64,000 nt of DNA from Diphasiastrum complanatum (lineage: Eukaryota; Streptophyta; Lycopodiopsida; Lycopodiales; Lycopodiaceae), in NCBI GenBank assembly GCA_029204225.1, contig CM055112.1, forward strand, positions 23,615,171 to 23,679,170. Direction: 5' to 3'. Position numbers and translations under genes: made by a program. Below the pieces are notes generated by a model, which saw only the letters and a program-made list of their open reading frames with translations, had not been told where the DNA came from and did not search any database. Positions 12,437-25,146 of this stretch are shown one piece after another. The number at the start of each line of letters is the position of its first letter. Within the stretch, counting starts at the first letter, position 1.

Positions 12437-14214
12437 GGAAGTCTAGACAATGCGTCAGCAGCAGTGTTAGCACGAGCAAGACGATACAAAATAGAAAAAT
12501 CAAAAGATTGTAAAAACTGCAACCAACGAAACTGACGATCACGGTACAGGTAATGGCGCCACTTCTTAAGAGCATAGATAATGGCAAGAAGCTCTTTCTC
12601 ATGGACAGAATAACGTTGCTCATAAGAGCATAAACGACGCGACTCATAAGCAATAATACACTGAGACTGACGAAGCAAGGCACCCAAACCAACATTACTA
12701 GCATCGGTCTCAACAATAAATTTCTGACCAAACTGTGGTAAACACAGGACAGAGGCCTCCACAACAGCACGACGAAGAGTGTCAAAGGCGAACTGACAAT
12801 CAGAAGTCCAAAAAAAAGCACTAGACTTCTTCAAAAGGGCATGAAGAGGAGCAGCCACAGTGGCAAAGTGAGGAACAGGACGACAAAGGTGAGTAGCGAG
12901 ACCAAGAAACATACGAACATGGTGGACATCTGTGGGAACAGGCCAATCAGCGATTGCCCGAACCTTATGAGGGTCCAAACGAATACGACCATCACAAATG
13001 AGAAATCCTAAAAACTCAATCTCAACAACAACAAAGGAACAATTAGAAAGTTTAGCAAACAACTGGTGATGAACAAGCAATTGAAAAACAGATGAAAGAT
13101 GTAACACATGCTCATCAAGAGTCTTACTAAAAACAAGAATATCATCAAAATAATCTAAAACACAACGACCAAGGAGAGGACGCATGATGTTATTCATCAC
13201 ATTCTGGAACGTAGGTGGACCATTAGTAACACCAAAAGGAAGAACACGAAACTCATACAAACCAAGATGGGTACGAAACGCAGTCTTGTGTTCATCCGAA
13301 GGATGCATCGTAATCTGGTGATAGCCGGAACGTAAGTCTATCTTAGAGAAAAGATGAGAGGTGCCTAATTGGTCAAAGAGATCATCCATGTGAGGAATAG
13401 GATACTGGTTACGAATGGTCAACTTATTGAGGGCATGATAATCAATGCAGAGGCATTTGGAACCATCTTTCTTACTGACAAGGAGAACAGGGGCACCAAA
13501 AGGACTGTGACTAGGAACAATAAGGCCCTGATCTAGTAAAGCAGTAATCTGAAGCTCAACCTCATCACGCTCAGACTTAGACATACGGTAAGGAGGCCGG
13601 GAGGGAGGAGCAGAACCAGGACGCAAATCAATATGGTGGTTCACATCACGTAATGGTGGTAGCGTCGTAGGTTCTGAAAAGACAAATGCATACTGATGTA
13701 ATAAGTCAAAGATCACCTGAGGAACAACTGCTGGAGGAGAGGTAGTCACTGGAGAATCTGCTGCAGCACGCTGAACACATAATAAAGCTGCACAATGAGC
13801 CTTAGGTAGGCTGCGGATAAACTGCTTCACGCTGATCAGCTGGAAATCTACCTTAGAATCAATACCAGCAAGTGAGCGGGTCACTGCATCATGAACAAAT
13901 GTCAATGTCTGTTGAGCCAGGTCCAAAGTAACCGCTCCCAATGAAGCAAACCAATCAGCACCAAGGATAAGGTCATAGCGCTCCAGAGGAATGATATAAA
14001 GATCTGCCTGTCCAGAAAAATCACCAATGCGATAAGATAATCCCTGAAACATCTGAGAACTAGGAAATGAGTGAGAACTGGCAACCTCGACTGTGAGAGG
14101 CTGTGGAGCAGAAATAGGTGAAGCGCGTATCCGGCTGAGAACATAACTGCTGATAAAGGAATGAGTGCTGTCGGTATCAACTAAAGCAATATACTCACGA
14201 CCAGTAATGCGCAC
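12277..14214 (-). pseudogene. Gypsy A pol: protease, reverse transcriptase, RNase H
   Basis: A long open frame of 645 codons. Protease begins at YIALVDTDSTHSFIS, where the catalytic DTG has become DTD. Reverse transcriptase shows [12 protein letters not shown] and the catalytic YFDD box near 13140-13165. RNase H shows VETDASNVGLGALL and HEKELLAIIYALKKWRHYLY, then jumps to DRQFRWLQF: 22 residues containing the TDHQSL block, present in gypsy B, are deleted. A 149-bp tandem duplication then puts integrase out of frame. The protein cannot be functional. Confidence 0.93.
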
Positions 14215-14250
14215 ACGTAGCCGAATGGAGCGAGGACCGGGGCACCCTGT

Positions 14251-15510
14251 CTAGGTAGCATAAGCAAGCTGAGCATGGCAAGTAGCAGGAAGTAAATCAG
14301 TAGAAGGCTCAGAAGATAGATCAGGCTCATCAGATATATGAATGTAGATATTGGACTCATCTGGGGTAGTGCCCTCATGGTAGAAAACAGCAGTAGAAGT
14401 AGGCAGGGGCTGGCGGCAATCACGAGCAATGTGGTCAGGACTCTTACAACGAAAGCAAAGACGCTTCTGCTGAATGTCAGCGAACTCTACAGACGTGTAA
14501 CGTCGGACAAAAGCAGGATGAGGAGGCGGAGGGCGAGGAGCGGGAGAAATAAGAGAAGAGGTCGGGACGACAGTGGATGGGACAGATGGGGCCGGAGATG
14601 GTAGAGGTGAAAGAGATGGACGGTGTCGGGAAAAGCGAAAGGGAGCAGGATCAGGGTATTTATGCTGTAAAGTACTAGCAAGGGACATGGCCTCAACAAG
14701 TGTGGGTGGACGGAAAGAAGAGACATCGTATTGTAGAGCACCACGAAGTCCAGCAATGTAGCGAGAAATAAGCTCGGTGGGCTGAAGATCTGTAAAGAGG
14801 TAGGAAAGGTCCATAAACTGATCTGTATAGGAAGAAAGATCACCAGTCTGAGTAAGACTACAGAATATATCACGCTGGCGGCTCAGCCACTGAGGGTCAA
14901 TCATAGCATGACGAAGATCACGACGAAAGGTAGGCCATAACTGGAGACCGTCCCGATCAGGGTCAAGTCGGTAGACCCGCCACCAAGTGGCAGCATGTCC
15001 ATCTAAATGTAAGGCGGCTAACTAGATCTTCTGAGGATCAGTTTTAGGGTAAATCTGAAAATAAATATCAAGCTTTGCAAACCAATTCTCTAACAAGTTC
15101 CCATCACAGGAACCAGAATAGGTGGCAAGCTGTACCCGATCACGAAAATCTCGAGCAAAATGTGGCTCAGGAGCTAGATGTCGTGGAAAATGTGACTCAG
15201 GAGCTGTAGGACGTGGAAAACCGGGTGGTGGGTTAGGTGAAAAATGAGGCCCACCGCCAAAGGAAGTAGACGAGGATGGAAGTCCAAATGGAGACCCAAA
15301 TGATGAATGAACAGGGGCTTTGTCAGGTCCATGTGGCTATAAGGAATCAATCTGTGACTGCATAGTGGCAAAGCCGGTCTGTAGAGTGGTAAAACCGGTC
15401 ATCATTTGGTCAAAACGACTACTGAGGAGAGTAAGAGAGTCACGCATATCAGCAAACTGTTCATCTAAAGGTCCGGAATGACTCGCAGGTGTAGTGGGTG
15501 AGCTAGCCAT
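14251..15510 (-). pseudogene. Gypsy A gag
   Basis: The start is the ATG at 15510 (MASSPTTPA). The N-terminal part is predicted helical, followed by a Pro-rich segment and the retrotransposon gag domain (LENWFAKLDIYFQIYPKTD, then LHLDGHAATWWRVYRLDPD), then YIAGLRGALQYD. A CX2CX4HX4C knuckle (CFRCKSPDHIARDC) lies near 14420-14465. A CAG-to-TAG stop sits near 15024, and a TGG-to-TAG stop ends gag at LAYAT near 14251; gypsy B reads through the latter position into protease. Both changes are the type expected from decay of methylated cytosines. Confidence 0.9.
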
Positions 15511-16585
15511 GAGGAAGAAAAAGTAAGCGAGAAAAGAAATGTGCTAAACAATTGGACGAACTGAAGGAGAGGACATAAGTTGTCACAACAGGCATGTCAA
15601 TGAAAAGACACAATAGAACTCGCGATGGAAGATGAACGGAAAGGACAACTAAGTAAGAAATTCCTCGTAACCGCAACCGGAAGTGAGCTGAAAAATAGCG
15701 ACGATATGTCGAGGTACCGGGCAACCTCCAAAAAAGATGCTAAGGGCCCAACAACGTGGAGTAAACGGTGGGTAAAAGTATGGGAAACAATAATGGATTA
15801 TGGAGCTGGAAAGGGAGCAGCCAAGGAAAGGAAGTGATAACAAAAAGGAGGTATGGGCAGCGAGGAAACAAGGCTGAAAAATCAGAGATCGCCCTTTAAG
15901 GGTAAAAAAAAGTTTGCGATAAAGACGGGGAGCAATCTCGATGCGCGACGAAGTTGGGTGGGAGTGGCTTTCGAAGCATCTGGGCGTGTTTGTATTGTTC
16001 GGGGTAGGGTTGCGAACACAGACAGCAGTGTAGGAGGGTGAGCTGAGTGTTTGTATTGTCCGGGGTAGGGTTGCGAACACAGACAACAGTGTAGGAGGGT
16101 GAGCTGAAATTGAGGCGGATGTAGGGCGCCAGCTATGGTGGAGTGTGGGCGTCCAAGAGAGGTAGTAAACGGCAAAAAAAAAAAAAAAAATTGGATCAAA
16201 AAGATGGGTTGGTAGGGCGCTAGGAGTGGCTGATGGAAGGTGGCGAATAGGGACAACAAAAAGCGGAAATTTTCAGTAATGGAAGGAGCAATAGGGCGCT
16301 GGTCAGCAAGCATGAGGGCGTCCAATAGGGCAGCAAATAGGAGGCAGTAGGGCGCCCAAAATAGGGGAGGAAAAAGGCTGAAAATGCAGCAGTAGGCAGC
16401 CAGCAAGAGGGCGCCAGAAATGGGCAGCAAGTGGGCGCCTGTCCTCCTCCGATCCGTCGTGAAAATCTGCAAGACAAGTGTGGAGAAATGCTGAAGATCC
16501 GGCTGAAAAATGGTGAAGATCCAAGCTAAAGATGGGCGCCCTCGTGTGAAAGAAAAATCTGCTCAATGGAGATGCTCAGGAAAGT

Positions 16586-16597
16586 GCTCTGATACCA
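16586..16597 (-). promoter_or_regulatory. Primer-binding site, initiator tRNA-Met (gypsy A)
   Basis: The minus strand reads TGGTATCAGAGC immediately after the LTR end CATAACT. Confidence 0.95.
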
Positions 16598-17050
16598 AGT
16601 TATGAACGTAGCCACGGCTGATCTAGATTTAGTCTATGAAAGCATCACATAAGCAAGACTTAACCCTAGAAAGCAGGAGAGAGAGAAAGCTTAAAGAGAC
16701 TAAAGAAGGAGATCATATCATAAGCCAAATAACAAATGACACAGAATCCCTACTTATAGCCAAGAGGAAGCCCTAAAAGGAAGCTTCCAGTGGCTAGGGC
16801 CAAACTGAGAGGGAAAATAGTGCGCCCTCCAAGAAGGCCCCCACTCTCAGTAATATGACCAAATAACCAATATAGTGAATCATAGGGCCCAAGGCCAATA
16901 ATATGGTTTAAATGTCAATAATAGGGCCCAAGGCCAACCATATAGTCTAAATGTCAAATAATGAATAAAAAAGGGCCCAAAGCCTGCCTATGCATAAAGT
17001 AAAGTAAATGTAAATGGACATGGCGAATGTAATGAGCCAAGTCCATAACT
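16598..17050 (-). repeat. 5' LTR of gypsy A
   Basis: 453 bp, with the same termini. On the minus strand it contains the block GGAGGGCGCACTATTTTCCC and a TATA-like TATAAGTAGGG, the likely promoter. Confidence 0.95.
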
Positions 17051-17055
17051 GGCAA

Positions 17056-18240
17056 CCATGATCAATAAAACATCATTCGCACACACAGTAAACATTGCTC
17101 TTCACCTTGGAGAAAGACCTCAAGCTCTTTGACAAAGAAGGCATAAGGATTTTGCAAGAATGGTTGACAAGCGATTCACTTGAAATTGATTAATTAGATT
17201 GACCACCTCAAATCGGACATTAATGGCCATTTACAATCTACAATCTCTCATGCTTTAAAAAGACTACAATGAGCAAGACTTCAAGGAGAAGTACAAGATA
17301 GATTGTTTTGTTGGTGAAGTTGGCACATTGTCAAGTTTGTGCTAGAAACTTTTATGCAAATCATATGCTTTCAAAGGAGCAAAGGTCTAACACATTGAAG
17401 TAGAAGAAAGACACTTGATGGTTATGCATTTTCGCTTTGTGATTAATGATATTATTTGTTTTTGACATTCTTGAGAGTGTTTTCTCTAATTACATAAGTA
17501 CCATGCCAACCCATTGTATTACTTTCTTGATGGCCCAACATGGCTTGAGTGTGATTGTATATTCTTAGGAGATATCAAATGAGATACCATAAAAGTAGGC
17601 CATCGTTGGTGCCTTGGAAAAGAGAACACGATTTTTATGGCACGTATCATGACCTGGCTACAACCAACTTGCAATCACTACTTCAATATAAAATATGCAT
17701 AATTTACATTTTGTGGCCATGAGGCAATGGTTTCCATCCATATATAGGTGACTGAAGCCCATTACAATTAGCATTTGGTGACAAGCAAATTTTGCTTCAA
17801 GGGGTGCATTAGTTGTCAAGCATTGCAACTCAAAAATAACAAAACATTGGAGCAAACTGAGTAATATGATTGAAGCTTTATGTCGTATGATGTCATGTTG
17901 AATCTACAATGCACTTATTCTTTGAAATGGCAAGTATAACATGATCTCAATCCATATGCTTGAGATGGCATAGGTCAACATGGTAAAAATAGTAGCATGT
18001 GATGACAAACAAATTTCATCAAATAATATGCAAATGGAGATCTTCACCAAGCCAAATCTAGGAATCTTGAAGCGAATATTCTAGCATTGATGTGAATACC
18101 AAAGGGCCCAAGTAAAAATTTGATCATCCACAAATCAAGACTCGATGTGCAAATGAGTGAAAATTTCCAAAAGACTGCTTGAGAACTTGAATTAAGAAAA
18201 AGGTAGATTAACTTTGAAGAAAAATACTCCAATCGTTGAT
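17056..18240. other. No recognised gene; broken protein-like blocks
   Basis: This continues the sequence interrupted by gypsy A. Short frames with protein-like composition occur around 17.4-17.9 kb but stops are frequent. No family recognised. Confidence 0.4.
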
Positions 18241-18244
18241 TGGA

Positions 18245-18400
18245 AGTTTCTTTTTTTTTAAATAGTTATTTAAGTCTTAAATAGACCTTTGGCTTGGGTA
18301 CCCACCCACCCAAGGGCAAGGAATTAAAGATGGGACAGTGGGCAAGCCCAACCCAAGCACACTACATGACTGCACCACAAATGGGCCAATTTTTTGGTGT
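18245..18400 (-). mobile_element. tRNA-derived SINE, copy 1
   Basis: On the minus strand the segment reads GTGGTGCAGTCATGTAGTG (A-box-like), GTGCTTGGGTTGGGCTTGCC, a degenerate B box (TTTAATTCC) and an A-rich end near 18250. The central block matches the segment at 34.05-34.16 kb on the plus strand, so the two form one dispersed family in opposite orientations. Confidence 0.45.
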
Positions 18401-19377
<977 letters not shown>

Positions 19378-19388
19378 TTTTTGCAGTA

Positions 19389-19745
19389 CTACTCTAACAA
19401 CCGCTCGATCATTGTTAATTCTTTTACAGAGGAGCTATTTATCTATGCGCAAGCTTTTTCAATGGATTTTTGCACATCTGCTACCTTTGCGATCATTGAT
19501 GCATATATTACATTCTAATTTTAGTGTCAAAATTTTACCCGACAAGTATAGTTGATGTAGTTCCAACTTCCATAGAAATTGTTGTGCTCCATGCAAATTG
19601 TAGCTCTTCTCTTGATCCTACACATGTTGTTGAATATTTGTTTTCACAATCTTTCCAATCGAGGGTGCAAAAGCACTTGACTGAGTTAACAGGTCTTATT
19701 CGAAAAGATCTACTCATGCCACGATACGTATGTCCTCAACCATAA
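19389..19745 (+). other. Possible exon fragments of an unknown gene
   Basis: After TTTTTGCAG at 19380-19388 the frame YYSNNRSIIVNSFTEELFIY runs 43 codons to a stop at 19518. A second frame (SIVDVVPTSIEIVVLHANCS, then QSRVQKHLTELTGLIRKDLL) follows ATTTTAG and runs to near 19742. Both look protein-like and precede the better-supported exon at 19774. No family is recognised and the joins are uncertain. Confidence 0.3.
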
Positions 19746-19773
19746 TGCAGCCATCCAAAAATGATTTAAATAG

Positions 19774-20351
19774 TGGAAATGTAGAAACAATGTGATCAAG
19801 AACTTTTTTGCTATTGAATTGAAGAAAGATGATCAAGTCTCAATAGACCTGGATGTTTCTACGAAGCCTAGCATGCATCATATTTTGAGGTCTTCAAGTT
19901 TCTCCATGAATTCCAGATCTCAAATGACTAATGAGCACAAAAACATAAACACTTTTACTTCCATGAACATGATGCAAACAAAGGGCAAAATCATTGAAAG
20001 TAACACTTGTTCAAGGCTAGCAATATTGAACAAGCATGTAGTGATTGGAGGCTTGAGTTTGCTCCTCGTGCTAAGCACCCTATCTTTAATTATGAGCCGC
20101 TTTCCTGCTATACCTTTCACATCCATGTCATGGATTGAAATCTTATATATAAAAGCTTATCATGAAAGGGGAAGCCTGAGCAAGGCTTTATCTGGATTGT
20201 CTTCAAGCAGCAAGAGCTTTAGCCAGGAGATCAATAAGAGCTCAACTTCTACCACATATCAAATGGATTTCACTTCCAATAAATACAAGAAAAGAGTGAT
20301 CATGAGGCGCTTTTGGAGAGACACCATAAAAATTTTCAAACATAACAACAG
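19774..20351 (+). other. Candidate exon of a membrane protein of unknown family
   Basis: The frame is open for about 192 codons after AAATAG and ends at an excellent donor, CAACAG/GTAAGC. It encodes a polar, Met/Ser-rich N-terminal part, one hydrophobic segment (HVVIGGLSLLLVLSTLSLIM) that could span a membrane, a Ser-rich stretch and a basic tail (KKRVIMRRFWRDTIKIFKH). Length and donor make it the best unassigned host candidate in the window. There is no clear start, and no family is recognised; a gene relic remains possible. Confidence 0.45.
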
Positions 20352-20534
20352 GTAAGCATCTGCTTATTAGATCATCACTTTATAATTGAAAAATGTTGGA
20401 AGTCATAAATGATGATTCCATGTAGAGGTTGAAGGAATCCAAATTGCTAGCTTTCTTTTCTTCATGTATTATATAAGCAGTCTAATTAGTTCTATAGATC
20501 AGCATTTTCACCAATTAAAAAAATATTGTCTGAC

Positions 20535-20582
20535 TGGGCATATTACTCTTGGTCTTAGCCAAAAGGTTGACAGGGCATATTA
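20535..20582 (-). pseudogene. U2 snRNA-like 5' fragment
   Basis: The minus strand reads CCTTTTGGCTAAGACCAAG followed by AGTAATAT. This closely follows the conserved 5' region of U2 snRNA (CCTTTTGGCTAAGATCAAG, then TGTAGTAT), including the branch-point pairing region. The downstream U2 sequence is absent. A short direct repeat (GACWGGGCATATTA) flanks the fragment on both sides. Most likely it is a retroposed piece or relic and not an active snRNA gene. Confidence 0.4.
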
Positions 20583-20753
20583 GAATAAGTTTCTATGAAA
20601 AGACTTCTTATTAATTTATCTGAAATATTTTCAAGACTTGATGAATGATCTTGTTGTAAGTAAGGGACATTTTCATGAGAGTAAGGGTCCTTTGAGAAGT
20701 TGCATTTGAGCTGCTTGAGGTGAGAAGTAACTTTAGAAAGTACGTGAACCACC

Positions 20754-21035
20754 GTAGTAAAGGATTCCCTACCATTAATATAGTGTGAAAGACATGCAAA
20801 TAGAGCATGATTGGAGGAGAAAGCAATAAAAGAGCAGGAGCAGGAGGAGAGGGAGAAAAGCTGGCAATGGCTGGCGAGAGGAGTGGTGTGTGAACTACTG
20901 TCTCTTCCTATTTCATTTCTAACATTGATGCGCATCACAAGGCTATGCATAAGGGTGATTGATAAAACTCATGCTGCATGGGTGAAGCTTGTCACCAGAT
21001 TCATTTTTTTAAGAGATTTATCCCTCATTTAGTAT
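20754..21035 (+). other. Possible relic exon, Glu-rich helix and amphipathic segment
   Basis: The plus frame gives ERHANRA, a TGA, then LEEKAIKEQEQEEREKSWQW and LARGVVCELLSLPISFLTLM up to a stop at 21030. The open part has no ATG (its first codon is TTG). The helix-rich composition on both sides of one stop suggests a decayed exon, perhaps linked to the exon ending at 20351. The minus strand of 20555-20950 is also open (131 codons), so coding strand and function are not settled. Confidence 0.3.
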
Positions 21036-21330
21036 GTACTTTTTATTATTCTAATTCATGTTATGATGTACTTCACCATGCACAGTTTTATTGCACTTGC
21101 AAGTTCTCTTTGATTTGGTCTACTTTGAATTCATGTAATAACCTCTTGTCATTCAAAAATGCATGGATCTCACAGGTTTTTAACATTCCTAACACTTTGT
21201 TTAGCATGTTGAAAGGGATCAATTTATTACATAAAAAAAAGCACATATCCTCCATGCATAGAAAAGAAAAAAATAAATTTGTTTGGCTATCGCATGCTTG
21301 ATTGTGAAACATGTAGATTATAATAATCAC

Positions 21331-22778
21331 ATATGTGGGAGACTTGAAAGCCTAGTCAAATGGAAACTAAGCTTTGCTTTGATCACTAAGACAAAAGCAC
21401 TCTATCAAATCACAAAGATCGGATCCAATCACCCTGTTGGAATCCCACTTGACCCAAAGAATATCACTCTTGAGATTTGGAATGGACATGAAATGGTTTG
21501 ATAACAATCTATGTCAAGAATCTTTCACCAAGCTTAAAAATTAGACATCTAGAGATTCACAAAGATCCCAACCATGCATGAACACTCAAATATGGACTCC
21601 TTCATGTTCTAGACTCCCAATGGGATCACAGCCTCACCCTCTCACAAAGAAAGTTGAATTAGAACTTATTTGAGTTTCATACATACAATGTCAAATTTTG
21701 CTCAGAAAAATGAATTCATTCACCCGTATTGGACTCCACCAAGTACCAATGACTCTACCTCTTTAGAGCTGGAATGAGATTCAAATTTTCAGAAATGTGA
21801 TACTTCTCTCTCACTAAGACATGTGCTTACAAAGAGCTAATGCCATTTAGCAAGATTTGATTACAATGAAGAAGACAAATTTCCCACCAAAGTCAAGAAT
21901 TGAGTTACTAGTTCTTGCCCTCTACAAAGGAAGGATCTCTTGAAAATTTTGGATCAACCAAAGTCAAGAATCGAGTTACTAGTTCTTGCCTCACTCACAT
22001 TTATGACTTTAATTAGAGCCAAAAACACACTCACACACTTGAGTAGGGGTGAGCAATGTGACTTGGATCTCAAATTTTTCTCCTAGTACTTGCCAACAAT
22101 TCTTATCACCTTGTATTGGTAGATTTTGCCTTTATGAGTGTTTGTGCTCTAGAAACTCACTTAAGATTTCACTTGGAGGACTTATCCAAGGGTGACTTCT
22201 AGCACTTAGATGCTTCTAGCCTCAACCCTTTCACTCTTGAACACATCTAGAATGAAGGTACAATGGATTTCAATCTTTCACTCTCAACTTTAATGCACAC
22301 CCAAAGCATCTGAGAATGAGAATGCATTAGAAAGCTTGAAAAATGCACCAGATTGACTAGTTTTGGGTATATGAGGCATTAAATGCACCAAAACTGAAAT
22401 TTATTGCTCTAAACAGGTTCTATACGGCCTCACACGTGTGGTAAGTACACCTGAAGCCCAAAAAAAATATTTGGTACAAATATAATAATTCTATCTATTC
22501 ATTCAATCTCGCTACCTCAAGATTAGCTAGTTTTCAAAAACTTGCTAGTTTGGGTGTATGAGTAAGATATAGCATCAAACTGAAGAATATAGCTCCAAAA
22601 TTGGTACTATACGGCCTCACACGTGTGAATAGTACCCCTGCAGCCCACAACCAAGTTTGATGCACAAATATCAAGGCTAACTAGCTCTTCAAACTCGCCC
22701 ACTCAAGATTAGTGAGTTTTCTCAAAAACTTGCCAATCTGGGTGTTGTTTAGATCAATGCTTTAATCTCTTGTACTTG
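21331..22778 (-). mobile_element. Copia F leader (non-coding internal region)
   Basis: Sequence inside the F primer site, non-coding on both strands as far as seen. It carries a direct repeat with 187-bp spacing (TATACGGCCTCACACGTGTG at 22422-22440 and 22609-22627) and a 71-bp-spaced repeat (AGTCAAGAAT...GTTACTAGTTCTTGCC at 21891 and 21962). No gag was recognised, so the element is truncated or non-autonomous. Confidence 0.55.
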
Positions 22779-22790
22779 GCTCTGATACCA
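22779..22790 (-). promoter_or_regulatory. Primer-binding site, initiator tRNA-Met (copia F)
   Basis: The minus strand reads TGGTATCAGAGC next to the LTR end TTTCACA. Confidence 0.9.
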
Positions 22791-23655
22791 TGTGAAATTT
22801 TAGAGAAATAAAGACCAATAATGGATTTAGATCAGATAATCAAGAGGTGTTGGAAGCTAGATTACTTAATCTACTAATCAACCAATGATTAGATCTAGAA
22901 TTAGATCAATTTCTCATAAAAAATCTAGCAAGAACAACAAGCAAATGATTAGACTCGAGACCTACTACCTTCACACGTGTGAAGAATAGTACATGTACAA
23001 AATTACAGCATAGAGTGAAGTACACAAGTGTTAGGAAGCAATAGAACCATAAAATCGCAACACAAATATGAGAATACTCAAGATATGCCTCCAAAACCAA
23101 GATCTTGCTTCATTGATTTCTCAAAGTGGATCCATCATGGATTAAATACAAAAATCATCATACTCTCTCTCTAAGCCACTTCCAGCACGTGTGAGATAGG
23201 TCATAGTGCTTATCCAGATCCACTTTGGCTAAGATTCCATTAATTTGCCACATCATCATTGGTGGCTAGTGTTGACCTTCTAGATTCCTACAAATTAGGA
23301 GATAGGTCCTACAATCTAGGAGATTTGACATTTGACTTTTATGAAAACTATATACAATGGATATGAACTTTTAACATGATATTTCACATGTGGGAGACCA
23401 CTCCTACTCATGTGATATAGCATTTTCTACCACTAAAATGGTGCCAAGTGGCATAATACTACTAAACTAGTTTTTGGCCAATTTAACCACTAGTTTCCAA
23501 ATTAAATGATATGTACAACCTATATGATCTATCTAAATGACTTAGTCATAGATTTTACACGTGGGAACAGGCTCCACACATGTCTAATGATGATCGGTAC
23601 CAGTCATTATGGTATTTACAAGATTTGATCAAGTTAGCTTCTGCCGATTTTAACA
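22791..23655 (-). repeat. 5' LTR of element F
   Basis: About 865 bp. On the minus strand it starts TGTTAAAATCGG and ends AAATTTCACA. It contains several CACGTG palindromes (for example CACACGTGTGA near 22973). The right flank is copia D sequence, showing F inserted into D. Confidence 0.8.
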
Positions 23656-23847
23656 GATAGGACAGGCAAGATCCTAGCACTCAGAAAGAGGCATGGATAC
23701 TTGTACAAATTAAGTCATTGCTTTTCTGCCTCTAGTCAGGCTCTTAGTACTGTTGTTCAAATCAATAAAAGTTTACTTTGGCATTATAGACTTGGTCATT
23801 TGAATCATGCTTCTGTATCGCACATGTCTAAGCAATCTATTGTTCTT
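23656..23847 (+). pseudogene. Copia D, gag-pre-integrase part
   Basis: The plus frame has YLYKLSHCFS and LLWHYRLGHLNHASVSHMSK, the copia gag-pre-integrase domain. It is cut at 23847 by element C and resumes at 28482 after the duplicated TTCTT. Confidence 0.85.
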
Positions 23848-24501
23848 TGTGAAGGATTTCGGATCATTCAAGATCCAGTCCATGTCCCTGATCTTTGGTT
23901 ACAATAAGGAGCAAACCAACAATCCTACCAATGTAGAAAAATCAGCATCTACACACAAAATGAGATGCAAACTCTAAGAGATACTGATCAAACATGAACC
24001 AAAACATAAAATATGTCTGTTTTCCGTACAATTACAGTACTCTACTATATTTCACATGTGTGGAACCGAAAATAGCAAAATATGAGCATTCTACACACAA
24101 GATTGCAAGATATCACCAAGATAGTGCACCAATGAGTAGTAGAACCCAAAGAGAACCATGTATAATGATGAAATGAGAGATAGAAGAGAGAAGATATGTC
24201 TCTCCACGAGTTACATCCTTTTATAGAGTTTCTAAACCCTATTCGGCCACTTGGCTTTCCCTCCAAAATGTAAACCCTACTATTTTTGGGTCTAGATTTA
24301 ATGTACCCAATGTTCAAATTTGAATCTCTCTCAAACTCGACTACCAACTTTCCTACACTTTCAAAAAGTGTTTATTGAATGTATTTTAAACTAATATAAC
24401 TTCAAAATTTTTATCTCTAAATCTAAAATGAGTTTTGGCCTCTTATTGACAATTTACCAAAATATGACTAAACTAGACGAAACTAGTTGAAATCTCTCAC
24501 A
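23848..24501 (-). repeat. 3' LTR of element C
   Basis: On the minus strand it starts TGTGAGAGATTT and ends CCTTCACA. Internal neighbour on the minus strand is TTGAAGAGAGAG, the polypurine tract. Confidence 0.93.
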
Positions 24502-25146
24502 CTCTCTCTTCAACTAGTTTTGGCATAGTTTTGACAATAGAACTTTGATCCAACTTTAGAATGATCTCCATCCTAAGTATAGATCTCCTTTCTAAGGTTC
24601 TAAAGTATCTTTCATAATTGATATAGAGAATAGTGTCCGAATTGGATGCTTCACTATTTCTTACATCAATTTTACACATCAAGATATAACTAGAACATGA
24701 AGAACCAAATAGAATGTGAATGAAATGATTCCCCCATGTTTCAAAATTTGAAATCTCTGGAAAATTACATCAACCAAACAAAAATGTGAGTGATGACCAT
24801 TTGCTTGCTTGTCTCCTCCAAGTTTGTCCTTTCTTGATATGTCTTCACCATAAAACTCCATGAATAAGCCTCCATCTCCATCTTGCCACAAGATATCATC
24901 AACACTTGATGACTTGGCCGTGAATGAGTGACATAATGAACCTCCAATAGCTTCATTTCCATCAGCAAAACCAGCCAGAATGCTAGTACAACTCCAACAA
25001 TAAGATATTGCAGGACAATGTAGCTAGTTTGTCCATATCTTGACAATTTGCACACATCCATATGAAATAGCTCACACATGAGATAGAACAAGTAAAGTAA
25101 ACTTGAACAACACTTCCTTGCTGCTCCTTTGACCATACTTGAGTCT

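Larger units (their letters stand above)
10223..17050 (-). mobile_element. Gypsy A: complete-ended Ty3/gypsy chromovirus
   Basis: The 6,828-bp element has LTRs at both ends (10223-10673, 16598-17050), a tRNA-iMet primer site next to the 5' LTR, a polypurine run beside the 3' LTR and a perfect 5-bp target duplication, GGCAA (10218-10222 and 17051-17055). Domain order on the minus strand is gag, protease, reverse transcriptase, RNase H, integrase, chromodomain. LTR termini are AGTTATG...CATAACT in place of TG...CA. I count seven substitutions and one 2-bp indel between its LTRs. Coding is broken: gag stops, protease DTG changed to DTD, a 66-bp RNase H deletion, a 149-bp tandem duplication and an amber codon in integrase. 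Confidence 0.96.

Noticed and set aside
13902-14180. Leu/Ile-rich frames within gypsy A and B (for example 12426-12821, 42478-42939, 44299-44874)
   Set aside because: They overlap recognised pol and gag domains in other frames; the hydrophobic character is an artefact of the shifted frame.
20535-20582. Functional U2 snRNA gene
   Set aside because: Only the first 45 or so positions match; the Sm site and later stems are missing.
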